Source of the DNA: JANYGM01 sp043764015
Lineage (GTDB): Bacteria; Bacteroidota; Bacteroidia; Cytophagales; Thermonemataceae
Direction of reading: 5' to 3'
Assembly: GCA_043764015.1 (NCBI GenBank)
Contig: JAYUKY010000073.1
Location: forward strand, 1-11,102
DNA length: 11,102 nt
The translations under genes and the position numbers were made by a program. The stretch's first letter is position 1. The number at the start of each line of letters is the position of its first letter. Below the pieces are notes generated by a model. The model was not told where the DNA came from. It made no database searches and was given only the letters and a program-made list of their open reading frames with translations. Below, in pieces: positions 5,007 through 11,102 of this stretch.

Positions 5007-8000
5007 ATGTTAGACAAAGTTAAAGAGTTTTTTGTGTCCTCGTGGGCAATAGAAAACCGCACCGCCATCTACGTAATGACTATCTTACTTTGCATTACGG
5101 GCGTGTATTCGTACTTCAATCTTCCCAAAGAGAAGTTCCCTGATATTGTAGTGCCAACTATCTATGTCAGTACAATCTATCCTGGTACTGCCCCAAAGGA
5201 TATGGAAAACCTTGTTACGAAGCCTATTGAAGAGAAAATTAAATCAATTAGTGGTATTAAGAAATATACAAGTAATTCTTTGCAGAATTTTTCTAATATT
5301 ATTGTTGAGTTTAATACTAGTGTTGAGGTGGAAGCAGCAAAACAGAAAATCAAAGATGCTGTTGATAAAGCCGCACAAGATTTGCCAAAAGATTTGCCAT
5401 CTCCTCCAAACGTACAAGAGATAAATTTCTCTGATTTGCCTATTTTGTTTGTCAATATCTCGGGAGATTATGATTTGTCTAAGTTGAAAGCATTTGCAGA
5501 AATAGCAGAAGAGCGTATTGAGGCTCTGCCACAAATCACTCGTGTGGACATTGTGGGTGCGAGAGACAGAGAAATCCAAATCAATGTGGATAAATACAAA
5601 ATGGAAGCCGCAAGTGTAAATTTTGGCAACATAGAACAAGCTGTTGGTGCTGAAAACCGCACCGTTCCTGGTGGAACTGTTACAATGGACGGTGTAAAAC
5701 GCTCTATCAATATCTCTGGGGAGTTTAAAGACATAGAAACTATACGTAATATGGCTATTACCTCTGCTAATGGTGGCTCTGTTTATTTGAGAGATATTGC
5801 AGAAGTAGTTGATAATTACAAAGATAAGGAAAGTTATGCACGTCTTGATGGCAAAAATGTTGTAACATTGAATATTATCAAAAAAGCGGGGCAAAACCTT
5901 ATTCAGGCATCTGATGGTTGCAGAGAAATTGTAGAAATACTTAAAAAAGAAGGCAAATTTCCTAAGTCTTTGAATGTCGTTCTTACTGGCGACCAATCTC
6001 GTGAAACTCGTGTTACATTGCACGACTTGATAAACACCATTATTATTGGTTTTATTTTGGTTGTGTTGATTTTGATGTTTTTTATGGGCGTTACGAATGC
6101 GTTTTTTGTGGCAATGTCCGTACCTTTATCTTGCTTTTTGGCATTTTTGATTATGCCGACAATAGGTTTTTCTTTGAATATGATTGTTCTTTTTGCCTTT
6201 CTTTTGGCACTCGGAATTGTCGTTGATGATGCCATTGTGGTTATTGAAAATACGCATAGAATTTATGATAATGGAAAAGTTCCTATCAAAAAAGCGGCAA
6301 AAGAAGCAGCAGGAGAGGTGTTTTTACCTGTTCTCTCTGGAACGGCTACAACGCTTGCGCCTTTCGTACCTTTAGCTTTTTGGCCAGGAATTATAGGAAA
6401 GTTTATGTATTTTTTGCCTGTAACGCTTATAATTACGCTTGTTGCATCTTTGATTATTGCTTATGTTATAAATCCTGTGTTTGCAGTTGATTTTATGCAG
6501 CCTCACGTAGATGAGCATACGCTTTCAGAGGAAGAAAAACGCAAAGCTAAAAAAGCATTTTGGATAAAACTTACATTATTTGTGTCAGTTGCTATGATGT
6601 TTTATCTTACTAGTTTCTTTGGAATGGGTAATTTAACGGTATTTGTGTTTTTATTGATAATGCTTAATCAGTTTGTTTTGTCAAAACTTGTGAGAAAATT
6701 CCAAGAAGCTGGTTGGCCTGCCGTACAAAATGGTTATAAAAAAGTTATTACGTGGGTGCTGGGAGGATATAAGCCTGTATTTTTCTTAGTTGGAACAATG
6801 TTTTTGTTAGTTTTTAGCTTTATTTTGATAGGAATAGCAAAACCTAAGATAGAATTTTTCCCAAAAGCAGACCCAAACTTTGTCAATACTTTTATTACAT
6901 TGCCTATTGGAACAGACCAAGCTTATACAGATTCTTTGACAAGCATTGTAGAAAAGCGAGTAACAAATGTAATGCACAAAAACGGTAAGAAAAACCCATT
7001 AGTGGAAAGTATTATCTCAAATGTAACCATTGGTGCAAGTGCAGACCAAAATGATAGAAGTCCATCACCTAATAAAGGTAAAGTTTCTGTTGCTTTTGTG
7101 GAGTTTGGTAGAAGAAATGGCGTAAATACTCGTCCTTATTTGGAAGAAGTGCGTGCTGCCTTGCAAGGAATACCAGGTATTGAGATATCTGTAGACCAAG
7201 AATCTGGAGGACCTCCTGTCGGTGCGCCTATTGCGGTAGAAATACAAGGAGATGACTTAGATGAACTTGTCGCAACTGGCAAGAAATTCAAAAAATACGT
7301 TGATTCTTTGAATATAAAAGGAATAGAAGATTTGCGTTCTGATGTTCAAACGAACAGTCCACAGTTATCTATCCTAATCAATAGAGAGAGAGCAAATAGG
7401 GAAGGGCTTTTTACAGGGCAAATAGGTGCAGAGATGCGTACTGCGGTCTTTGGTAAAGAAGTTTCTAAGTACAAAGATGATAAAGATGATTATCCAATTC
7501 AGTTACGTTATCAAAAAGACCAAAGAGATAACGTAGCGGCTCTTTTAAACCACAAAATGACGTTTAGAGATATGAATAAAGGCGGAATGCTTCGTCAAGT
7601 GCCTGTTTCTGCAGTAGCTGATATGAAGTATGACAACACTTTTGGAGGGATTAAACGCAAAAATGGTAAAAGAATTATTACTTTGTCGTCAGGCGTGATA
7701 ACAGGTTTCAATGCTAATGAGATAGTTGCAGAAATTGAAGGTTCTTTACCTATGTTTCAGAAACCAGAAACCATTACTATCAAAATGGGTGGAGAGCAAG
7801 AGCAACAAAAAGAAACAGGCGCATTTTTAGGGGGAGCTGGTTTAACGGCACTTGGACTTATTTTTATGATACTTGTCTTACAATTTAATTCTTTTGGAAA
7901 GCCTATCATTATTCTTAGTGAGATTTTGTTTAGTATTACAGGTGTTTTCTTAGGAATTGCTATCTTTGGCATGAATATTTCTATTATTATGACAGGTATT

Positions 8001-8468
8001 GGGATTGTGGCACTTTCTGGTATTGTGGTGCGAAACGGTATTTTGATGGTAGAGTTTACTGATATTCTTATTGAGCAAGGTATGGACATAAAAGAGGCTA
8101 TCATTGAAGCGGGTCGTACACGTATGACACCAGTAATACTTACGGCTACGGCTACTATCTTGGGACTTGTGCCATTAGCGGTGGGTCTTAATATGGATTT
8201 TGTAACGCTATTCACAGAACTAAATCCGCATATTTACTTTGGTGGAGATAGTGTAGCGTTTTGGGGTCCGTTATCTTGGACAATGATATTTGGATTAGCA
8301 TTTGCGACATTCCTTACGCTGATACTCGTACCTGCAATGTATTTGCTTTATGCACGTATGAAGGGACTTAAACAGAAAACTATTATTATACCAAGCAACA
8401 TAACAAATGAACATTCAAACGGAGTAAAAGTAAGCGAAGTAGAAACGGTTGATTTGGTTACAAAATAA
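5007..8468 (+). CDS. RND efflux pump, HAE1/AcrB-like permease subunit
   Basis: The inner-membrane proton-driven pump, 1153 residues, longer than AcrB (1049). Start chosen at ATG 5007: the frame stays open back to TTG 4965, but that stretch lies in the palindromic repeat. Membrane segment 1 is about 17-36, followed by a large periplasmic porter domain; segments 2-6 are within about 345-495, the second porter domain about 612-935, and segments 8-12 at the end. Segment 4 carries GIVVDDAIVVIEN with the proton-relay pair Asp407-Asp408, the drug-pump (HAE1) form and not the metal-pump form. In segment 10 the relay Lys is Arg1009 (VVRNGILMVEF); Arg1039 and Thr1046 match AcrB Arg971 and Thr978. Residues 497-588 appear to hold two extra hydrophobic segments (about 518-540 and 542-562). 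The substrate cannot be predicted. Last gene of the operon. Confidence 0.94.
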   Translation: MLDKVKEFFVSSWAIENRTAIYVMTILLCITGVYSYFNLPKEKFPDIVVPTIYVSTIYPGTAPKDMENLVTKPIEEKIKSISGIKKYTSNSLQNFSNIIVEFNTSVEVEAAKQKIKDAVDKAAQDLPKDLPSPPNVQEINFSDLPILFVNISGDYDLSKLKAFAEIAEERIEALPQITRVDIVGARDREIQINVDKYKMEAASVNFGNIEQAVGAENRTVPGGTVTMDGVKRSINISGEFKDIETIRNMAITSANGGSVYLRDIAEVVDNYKDKESYARLDGKNVVTLNIIKKAGQNLIQASDGCREIVEILKKEGKFPKSLNVVLTGDQSRETRVTLHDLINTIIIGFILVVLILMFFMGVTNAFFVAMSVPLSCFLAFLIMPTIGFSLNMIVLFAFLLALGIVVDDAIVVIENTHRIYDNGKVPIKKAAKEAAGEVFLPVLSGTATTLAPFVPLAFWPGIIGKFMYFLPVTLIITLVASLIIAYVINPVFAVDFMQPHVDEHTLSEEEKRKAKKAFWIKLTLFVSVAMMFYLTSFFGMGNLTVFVFLLIMLNQFVLSKLVRKFQEAGWPAVQNGYKKVITWVLGGYKPVFFLVGTMFLLVFSFILIGIAKPKIEFFPKADPNFVNTFITLPIGTDQAYTDSLTSIVEKRVTNVMHKNGKKNPLVESIISNVTIGASADQNDRSPSPNKGKVSVAFVEFGRRNGVNTRPYLEEVRAALQGIPGIEISVDQESGGPPVGAPIAVEIQGDDLDELVATGKKFKKYVDSLNIKGIEDLRSDVQTNSPQLSILINRERANREGLFTGQIGAEMRTAVFGKEVSKYKDDKDDYPIQLRYQKDQRDNVAALLNHKMTFRDMNKGGMLRQVPVSAVADMKYDNTFGGIKRKNGKRIITLSSGVITGFNANEIVAEIEGSLPMFQKPETITIKMGGEQEQQKETGAFLGGAGLTALGLIFMILVLQFNSFGKPIIILSEILFSITGVFLGIAIFGMNISIIMTGIGIVALSGIVVRNGILMVEFTDILIEQGMDIKEAIIEAGRTRMTPVILTATATILGLVPLAVGLNMDFVTLFTELNPHIYFGGDSVAFWGPLSWTMIFGLAFATFLTLILVPAMYLLYARMKGLKQKTIIIPSNITNEHSNGVKVSEVETVDLVTK

Positions 8469-8496
8469 ATAATAAACAAAACAAAAAAATGAAAAT

Positions 8497-8533
8497 AAAA
8501 AGCAGTTTTCTATGTTACTAGAAACTGCTTTTT
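8497..8533 (+). terminator. Intrinsic terminator of the efflux operon
   Basis: AAAAAGCAGTTT (8497-8508) pairs perfectly with AAACTGCTTTTT (8522-8533), and the stem runs into a T-rich tail. It stands 28 nt after the pump's stop codon and closes the operon. The stem is nearly symmetric in A and T flanks, so it may work in both directions. Confidence 0.85.
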
Positions 8534-8545
8534 GTTTTCTATGTT

Positions 8546-8572
8546 TTTGATACTGAATTTTTGTTATATTTG
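8546..8572 (+). promoter_or_regulatory. Possible promoter ahead of the palindrome and the antitoxin-like gene
   Basis: TATATTTG (8565-8572) matches the -7 element TAnnTTTG. The nearest upstream TTTG (8546-8549, within TTTGATACTGA) is only 15 nt away, shorter than the usual 19 or so. Transcription would begin near 8579, inside the left arm of the palindrome, so the whole palindrome would be the 5' leader of the gene at 8839. No better promoter is seen between the palindrome and that gene. Confidence 0.35.
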
Positions 8573-8574
8573 TG

Positions 8575-8814
8575 TATACTGTAAACGGGAAGGATTTCGG
8601 AAAACGAATTTTGCATTAGTTCCAGAGGAACGGCATATTTATAGAAATATCATTGTATTTGTATTAAAGCCCCAGCAGAGCGAAGTATTTATAAAACTAG
8701 CCCTTGCTAGTGCCGCTCCGCTGGAGCTGAATACATTTTTATGCTGTTTTCTATAAATATGCCAGTCCGCTGGACTTTAATACATTTTCCGAAATCCAAG
8801 CCGTTCACAGTATA
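8575..8814. repeat. 240-bp nested palindrome with CCAGCGG mini-hairpins
   Basis: The outer arms match at 26 of 30 positions (8575-8604 against 8785-8814, beginning TATACTGT and sharing GGATTTCGGAAAA). Inside, GGCATATTTATAGAAA (8632-8647) is matched on the other strand near 8748-8763. The arms carry mini-hairpins: GTTCC-AGA-GGAAC (8619-8631), GCTCC-GCT-GGAGC (8715-8727), AGTCC-GCT-GGACT (8764-8776) and a weaker one near 8669-8682 (GCCCCAGCAGAGC). The centre is a further stem, ACTAGC/GCTAGT (8696-8711). Stem bases differ between copies but pairing is kept. The element fills most of the 305-bp gap after the efflux terminator and has no credible gene. Confidence 0.85.
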
Positions 8815-8838
8815 GAATCAATTAAAGAAATCAAAATA

Positions 8839-9060
8839 ATGCAAATGGAAACAGTTCTGATACAAATAAAAAATAGTAAGGCTTATAAACTTTTGGAAGA
8901 TTTAGAAGACCTAGATATTATTGCAGTTTTAGAGAAAAACGCAGTAGTAAAACAAAAGCTTTCTGAAAAATATGCAGGAAAACTGCCTTCTGATGTAGCT
9001 GACGAACTTCAAAATCATATCAAACAAAGCCGTAACGAATGGAACAGAGAGAATATTTAA
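8839..9060 (+). CDS. Antitoxin-like small protein, without an adjacent toxin
   Basis: A 73-residue, soluble, mainly helical protein. It opens METVLIQIKNSKAYKLLEDL (residues 3-22), continues DLDIIAVLEKN, then has KLSEKYAGKLP (40-50) and ends QSRNEWNRENI. This order (METxLI start, KAYKLLEDLE, a KLSxKYxGxL stretch, a terminal RxEW motif) is one I associate with small antitoxin-like proteins of Bacteroidota that usually precede a toxin gene. Here no toxin follows: the next 27 bases are non-coding and then the convergent apbE-like gene ends. ATG 8839 gives the longest frame; ATG 8845 (METV...) fits the usual start of relatives and may be the real one. The leader would contain the large palindrome. 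Existence as a gene is likely; the antitoxin role is a family impression. Confidence 0.6.
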   Translation: MQMETVLIQIKNSKAYKLLEDLEDLDIIAVLEKNAVVKQKLSEKYAGKLPSDVADELQNHIKQSRNEWNRENI

Positions 9061-9087
9061 TTGATAGCAACGCTAAAACTAAAACCT

Positions 9088-10158
9088 TTACTGCACTTCT
9101 TTTACAAAATTTTTCATCTTCTCACTCATAAAACTAGCAAGTTCTCCTTTATCATTGACATAAATAAGATAAACATCTAAATGCAAGGCAGGATTATTAG
9201 TAATAATTTCTTTTGATTTATCTAGTCCTACAACCATAAAAACTGTCGCAAAGCCGTCTGCGGTCATTGCATCATTAGCCACGACAGTTGCACTAAGAAT
9301 ATTTTGTTGTGCAGGCTTTCCTGTGGTAGGGTTTAAGATATGTGCAAATTTTTTCCCATCTTTCATATAAAATTTTTCATAGTTTCCAGACGTGGCAAGG
9401 GCTTTATTATCCAATAATACAACGGCTTTGGTGGCAGTTTCTCCTTTTTCTGCAAGTATTGGGTTTTTGATGCCAATTCCCCACGTTTTGTTATCTTGAT
9501 TTTTACCATTGCAGACGACTTCTCCGCCAATTTCAACCATAAAATCAGTAATATTAAGTGTTTTGAGGTAATTAGCCACCACATCAACACTATAACCTTG
9601 CGCAATAGCATTAAAATCAAGCGTTATACCTTTTTTTAGCTTTTTTACTGATGTTTTATTGAATGATATTTGTTTAAAATCAACTAATTGTAAGATATTT
9701 TTAATTTGATTTTCTGTTAAATCTTGTGCTTTTGTAAAGCCAAAACCATACGCATTGACAAGTGGGGCAATAGTTGGGTCAAAAGCGCCTGCGCTTATCT
9801 CAAAAATCTCTTTACTTGCCTTCAAAACAGGATAAAAATAAGGATATTTGAAAGCAATACTATCATTTTCAGCTTTATTAAAGCTAGAAATATCAGAATC
9901 TGGGCGGTAGGTGGACAAAGATTTATCAAAATCAAGCAGAATACTGTCTATTTGCGTTTGCAGATTTCTATTTTTATTATCTAAATATTTGATACTAAAA
10001 GTAGTTCCTTGTGCTTTTCCCTGCACAAGAAGTAGTTTCTTAGTTTTTGGAACATTATTGATTGTTTTTTCTGATGTATTTTTTCTATAAAGATAAAACG
10101 CTCCTAATAAAAGAAGGATAATAAAAGAATAAATAGCATTTTTGGCTCGTGGTGTCAT
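9088..10158 (-). CDS. apbE: FAD:protein FMN transferase (ApbE family)
   Basis: Transfers FMN from FAD to Thr or Ser of target flavoproteins outside the inner membrane. The 356-residue product has an N-terminal membrane segment (about 7-24, NAIYSFIILLLLGAFYLY) without a lipobox Cys, so it is probably anchored facing the periplasm. Family motifs occur in order: GTTFSIKY (51-58), LSTYRPDSDISSFN (81-94), GAFDPTIAPLVNAYGFG (124-140), LDFNAIAQGYSVD (180-192), VEIGGEV (208-214), ALATSGNYEKFY (253-264), HILNPTTG (273-280, Asn where Asp is common) and MTADGFATVFMVVG (298-311) for the metal site. I chose ATG 10158 because a good promoter at 10213-10243 leaves a leader of about 48 nt; ATG 10200 would be almost leaderless and ATG 10242 lies within the promoter. 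No NQR, RNF or other target gene is nearby. Confidence 0.92.
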   Translation of the reverse strand: MTPRAKNAIYSFIILLLLGAFYLYRKNTSEKTINNVPKTKKLLLVQGKAQGTTFSIKYLDNKNRNLQTQIDSILLDFDKSLSTYRPDSDISSFNKAENDSIAFKYPYFYPVLKASKEIFEISAGAFDPTIAPLVNAYGFGFTKAQDLTENQIKNILQLVDFKQISFNKTSVKKLKKGITLDFNAIAQGYSVDVVANYLKTLNITDFMVEIGGEVVCNGKNQDNKTWGIGIKNPILAEKGETATKAVVLLDNKALATSGNYEKFYMKDGKKFAHILNPTTGKPAQQNILSATVVANDAMTADGFATVFMVVGLDKSKEIITNNPALHLDVYLIYVNDKGELASFMSEKMKNFVKEVQ

Positions 10159-10212
10159 AGTTTTTGTTGTTTTTATTGAAATAAGAGAAAATAAAGGCAT
10201 TTTGTTTTGATG

Positions 10213-10243
10213 CAAAAGTAGTTTTTTCTTATGAAAATGCAAA
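10213..10243 (-). promoter_or_regulatory. Bacteroidota promoter for the apbE-like gene
   Basis: Read on the minus strand, TTTG (10243-10240), a 19-nt spacer and TACTTTTG (10220-10213) make a full match to the Bacteroidota consensus TTTG-N19-TAnnTTTG. The predicted start of transcription is near 10206, which fixes the translation start at 10158. Confidence 0.75.
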
Positions 10244-10286
10244 GAAATCTTTGTAAGGTTTATGGTTTATTACGCTTACAAATTCG

Positions 10287-10294
10287 TATCTTTG
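10287..10294 (+). promoter_or_regulatory. -7 element for the divergent nuclease-like gene
   Basis: TATCTTTG followed by TGG fits the TAnnTTTG -7 element well. The -33 region (near 10264, GGTTTA) is weak. Transcription would begin near 10301, about 43 nt before the ATG at 10344, a leader length like those of the other genes here. Confidence 0.5.
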
Positions 10295-10343
10295 TGGCAT
10301 TATTGAAAGAGAATATTTATCAGAAAAATTTGATACTGAAATT

Positions 10344-10961
10344 ATGGCATACAATAAATTTAAAAAACTAGAAACTTTGTGTACCCAGTTTGGTATCAAT
10401 GATATTAATAAGGCGTGGCTACCAAAGGTATTTCCTGTTATAAAGGCTAGTAATATAATTTCAGAAGATTTAGAAGATGCGTCAAAAACATCTTTAACGA
10501 CATTAAAAGCAAAATCAGAATACATAATTGCACCTATTTTGAAAGAACTTAAACGGGTAAATAACCATCAATTTAGCACTTATTCAGGTTTTCAGTTTAG
10601 GGTTGATGTGAAAAATAATTTAGGTGGTGTTTGTGATTTTGTTTTATCAGCAGAAATCAATAAACCCAAAATTACTATGCCTATTATATGCGTTATGGGG
10701 GCTAAAAATAAAGAAATATCAGAAAGTTTAGCAGAATGTGGCGCAAAAATGTATGCAATGCAAATTTTTAATGAACAAAAAAAACAACCTCGTAAGGCTA
10801 TTTATGGGTGTGTAACGAATGTTCGTTTATGGTGTTTTCTGAAATTAGAAAATAAGAATTTGCTTATTGATCCTAATTATATTCCGCTCACATTTGCAAA
10901 TCCTAATGAAGTTTTGGAGGTTTGGCAATGGATTTTAGATAAAAGTTTAGCAAATGAATAA
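10344..10961 (+). CDS. Hypothetical protein resembling a PD-(D/E)XK nuclease, active site altered
   Basis: A 205-residue soluble protein. Its layout recalls a conserved hypothetical group with a restriction-endonuclease-like fold: a helix with KAKSEYIIAPILKEL (55-69), a strand-turn GFQFRVD, then GVCDFVLS (95-102), a hydrophobic strand ITMPIICVMGAK (110-121), a helix ESLAECGAKMYAMQIFNEQ (127-145), and YGCVTNVRLWCFLKLE (154-169). In relatives I recall, the strand reads xIxxVEAK, giving the D...ExK site with Glu59-, Asp98- and Lys-like positions. Here Asp98 and Lys121 remain but Gly119 (codon GGG) stands where Glu is expected; GAG would need one base change. The protein may be an inactive derivative, or the family call may be wrong. 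It stands alone, divergent from the apbE-like gene; TTTGATACTGA ends four bases before its ATG. Confidence 0.65.
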   Translation: MAYNKFKKLETLCTQFGINDINKAWLPKVFPVIKASNIISEDLEDASKTSLTTLKAKSEYIIAPILKELKRVNNHQFSTYSGFQFRVDVKNNLGGVCDFVLSAEINKPKITMPIICVMGAKNKEISESLAECGAKMYAMQIFNEQKKQPRKAIYGCVTNVRLWCFLKLENKNLLIDPNYIPLTFANPNEVLEVWQWILDKSLANE

Positions 10962-11065
10962 AATTTAGTGAAATAGTGTGTAGTGAAATACAAGCATCTC
11001 GCTTAGTAATGAGTTGTAAATAAAATCCTAATTTTGTATTTCTTAGTGCGTACTTAGTTAGGCAA

Positions 11066-11102
11066 AGACATTGATATTTTTTGTATTAGTTCCAGCGGAA
11101 CG
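11066..11102. repeat. Start of another CCAGCGG palindromic repeat (cut by the window end)
   Basis: GTTCC-AGC-GGAAC with preceding TGTATTA repeats the mini-hairpin module of the 8575-8814 palindrome. Just before it, GACATTGATATTTT (from 11067) is shared exactly with the right end of the 226-466 palindrome (on the other strand). The repeat continues beyond the window. Confidence 0.6.

Noticed and set aside
5244..6023. Minus-strand open frame of 259 codons
   Set aside because: Antisense shadow of the RND pump gene, whose own frame has clear family motifs throughout; no independent promoter or recognisable protein.
7757..8215. Minus-strand open frame of 152 codons
   Set aside because: Antisense to membrane segments 8-11 of the pump; composition follows from the opposite strand's hydrophobic codons.
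8490..8522. Ten-codon ATG frame just after the pump gene
   Set aside because: It is contained in the terminator hairpin and ends within its loop; no sign of translation.
8532..8756. Plus-strand open frame of 74 codons
   Set aside because: It runs through the terminator end and the palindrome; its codons are the repeat itself and the peptide has no domain character.
8575..8814. CRISPR array
   Set aside because: The repeats are inverted and nested, not direct and evenly spaced, there are no unique spacers of constant length, and no cas genes are present.
10159..10242. Longer starts of the apbE-like gene at ATG 10242 or 10200
   Set aside because: 10242 lies inside the predicted promoter and 10200 would leave a leader of about 6 nt; the added residues are unlike an ApbE N-terminus, whereas 10158 begins just before the membrane anchor.
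10229..10525. Minus-strand 98-codon frame
   Set aside because: Covers the divergent promoter region and the start of the nuclease-like gene in antisense; no family features.

Overview
The window looks like a chromosomal segment of a low-GC member of the Bacteroidota. The evidence is AT-rich coding sequence, A-rich leaders with no clear Shine-Dalgarno sites, promoters of the Bacteroidota TTTG / TAnnTTTG type (clearest ahead of the apbE-like gene), a DUF6155-type protein, a 73-residue antitoxin-like protein of a type I associate with this phylum, and palindromic repeats built on CCAGCGG and on GCCCCC/GGGGGC. A marine Cytophagales relative (Flexibacter/Bernardetia-like) fits, but this is an impression from style and not an alignment.

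Layout. Positions 1-519 hold no gene; they carry a flanked hairpin (131-209), a 241-bp imperfect palindrome (226-466) and a bidirectional terminator (483-512). A DUF6155 gene follows on the minus strand (520-1041). Divergent from it is the main unit, all on the plus strand: a TetR-type regulator (1337-2005), a possible 59-residue small protein (2071-2250), a TolC-like outer-membrane channel (2327-3688), a lipoprotein periplasmic adaptor (3787-4899) and a large RND pump (5007-8468), closed by a strong terminator (8497-8533). Next come a 240-bp nested palindrome (8575-8814), an antitoxin-like small gene (8839-9060), a convergent minus-strand FAD:protein FMN transferase gene (9088-10158) and a divergent plus-strand gene for a 205-residue protein that resembles a PD-(D/E)XK nuclease with the usual Glu replaced by Gly (10344-10961). 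The last 40 bases begin another palindromic repeat.

How the genes work together. Regulator, channel, adaptor and pump form a self-contained tripartite efflux system. The regulator is first in the run and I see no convincing second promoter ahead of the channel gene, so it probably represses itself and the pump from one promoter at 1252-1282. A small palindrome at the predicted transcription start (1285-1300) is the best operator candidate. Both junctions between the three pump genes carry strong hairpins, which may set the ratio of the subunits.

I see no unmistakable new system. The points most worth checking are the repeats (three palindromic types, with compensatory changes in their inner hairpins), the RND pump with an apparent extra pair of membrane segments and Arg in place of the proton-relay Lys, the degenerate nuclease-like protein, the small basic ORF inside the efflux operon, and the motif TTTGATACTGA repeated near three genes. 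There are no tRNA or rRNA genes, no CRISPR array and no transposase.
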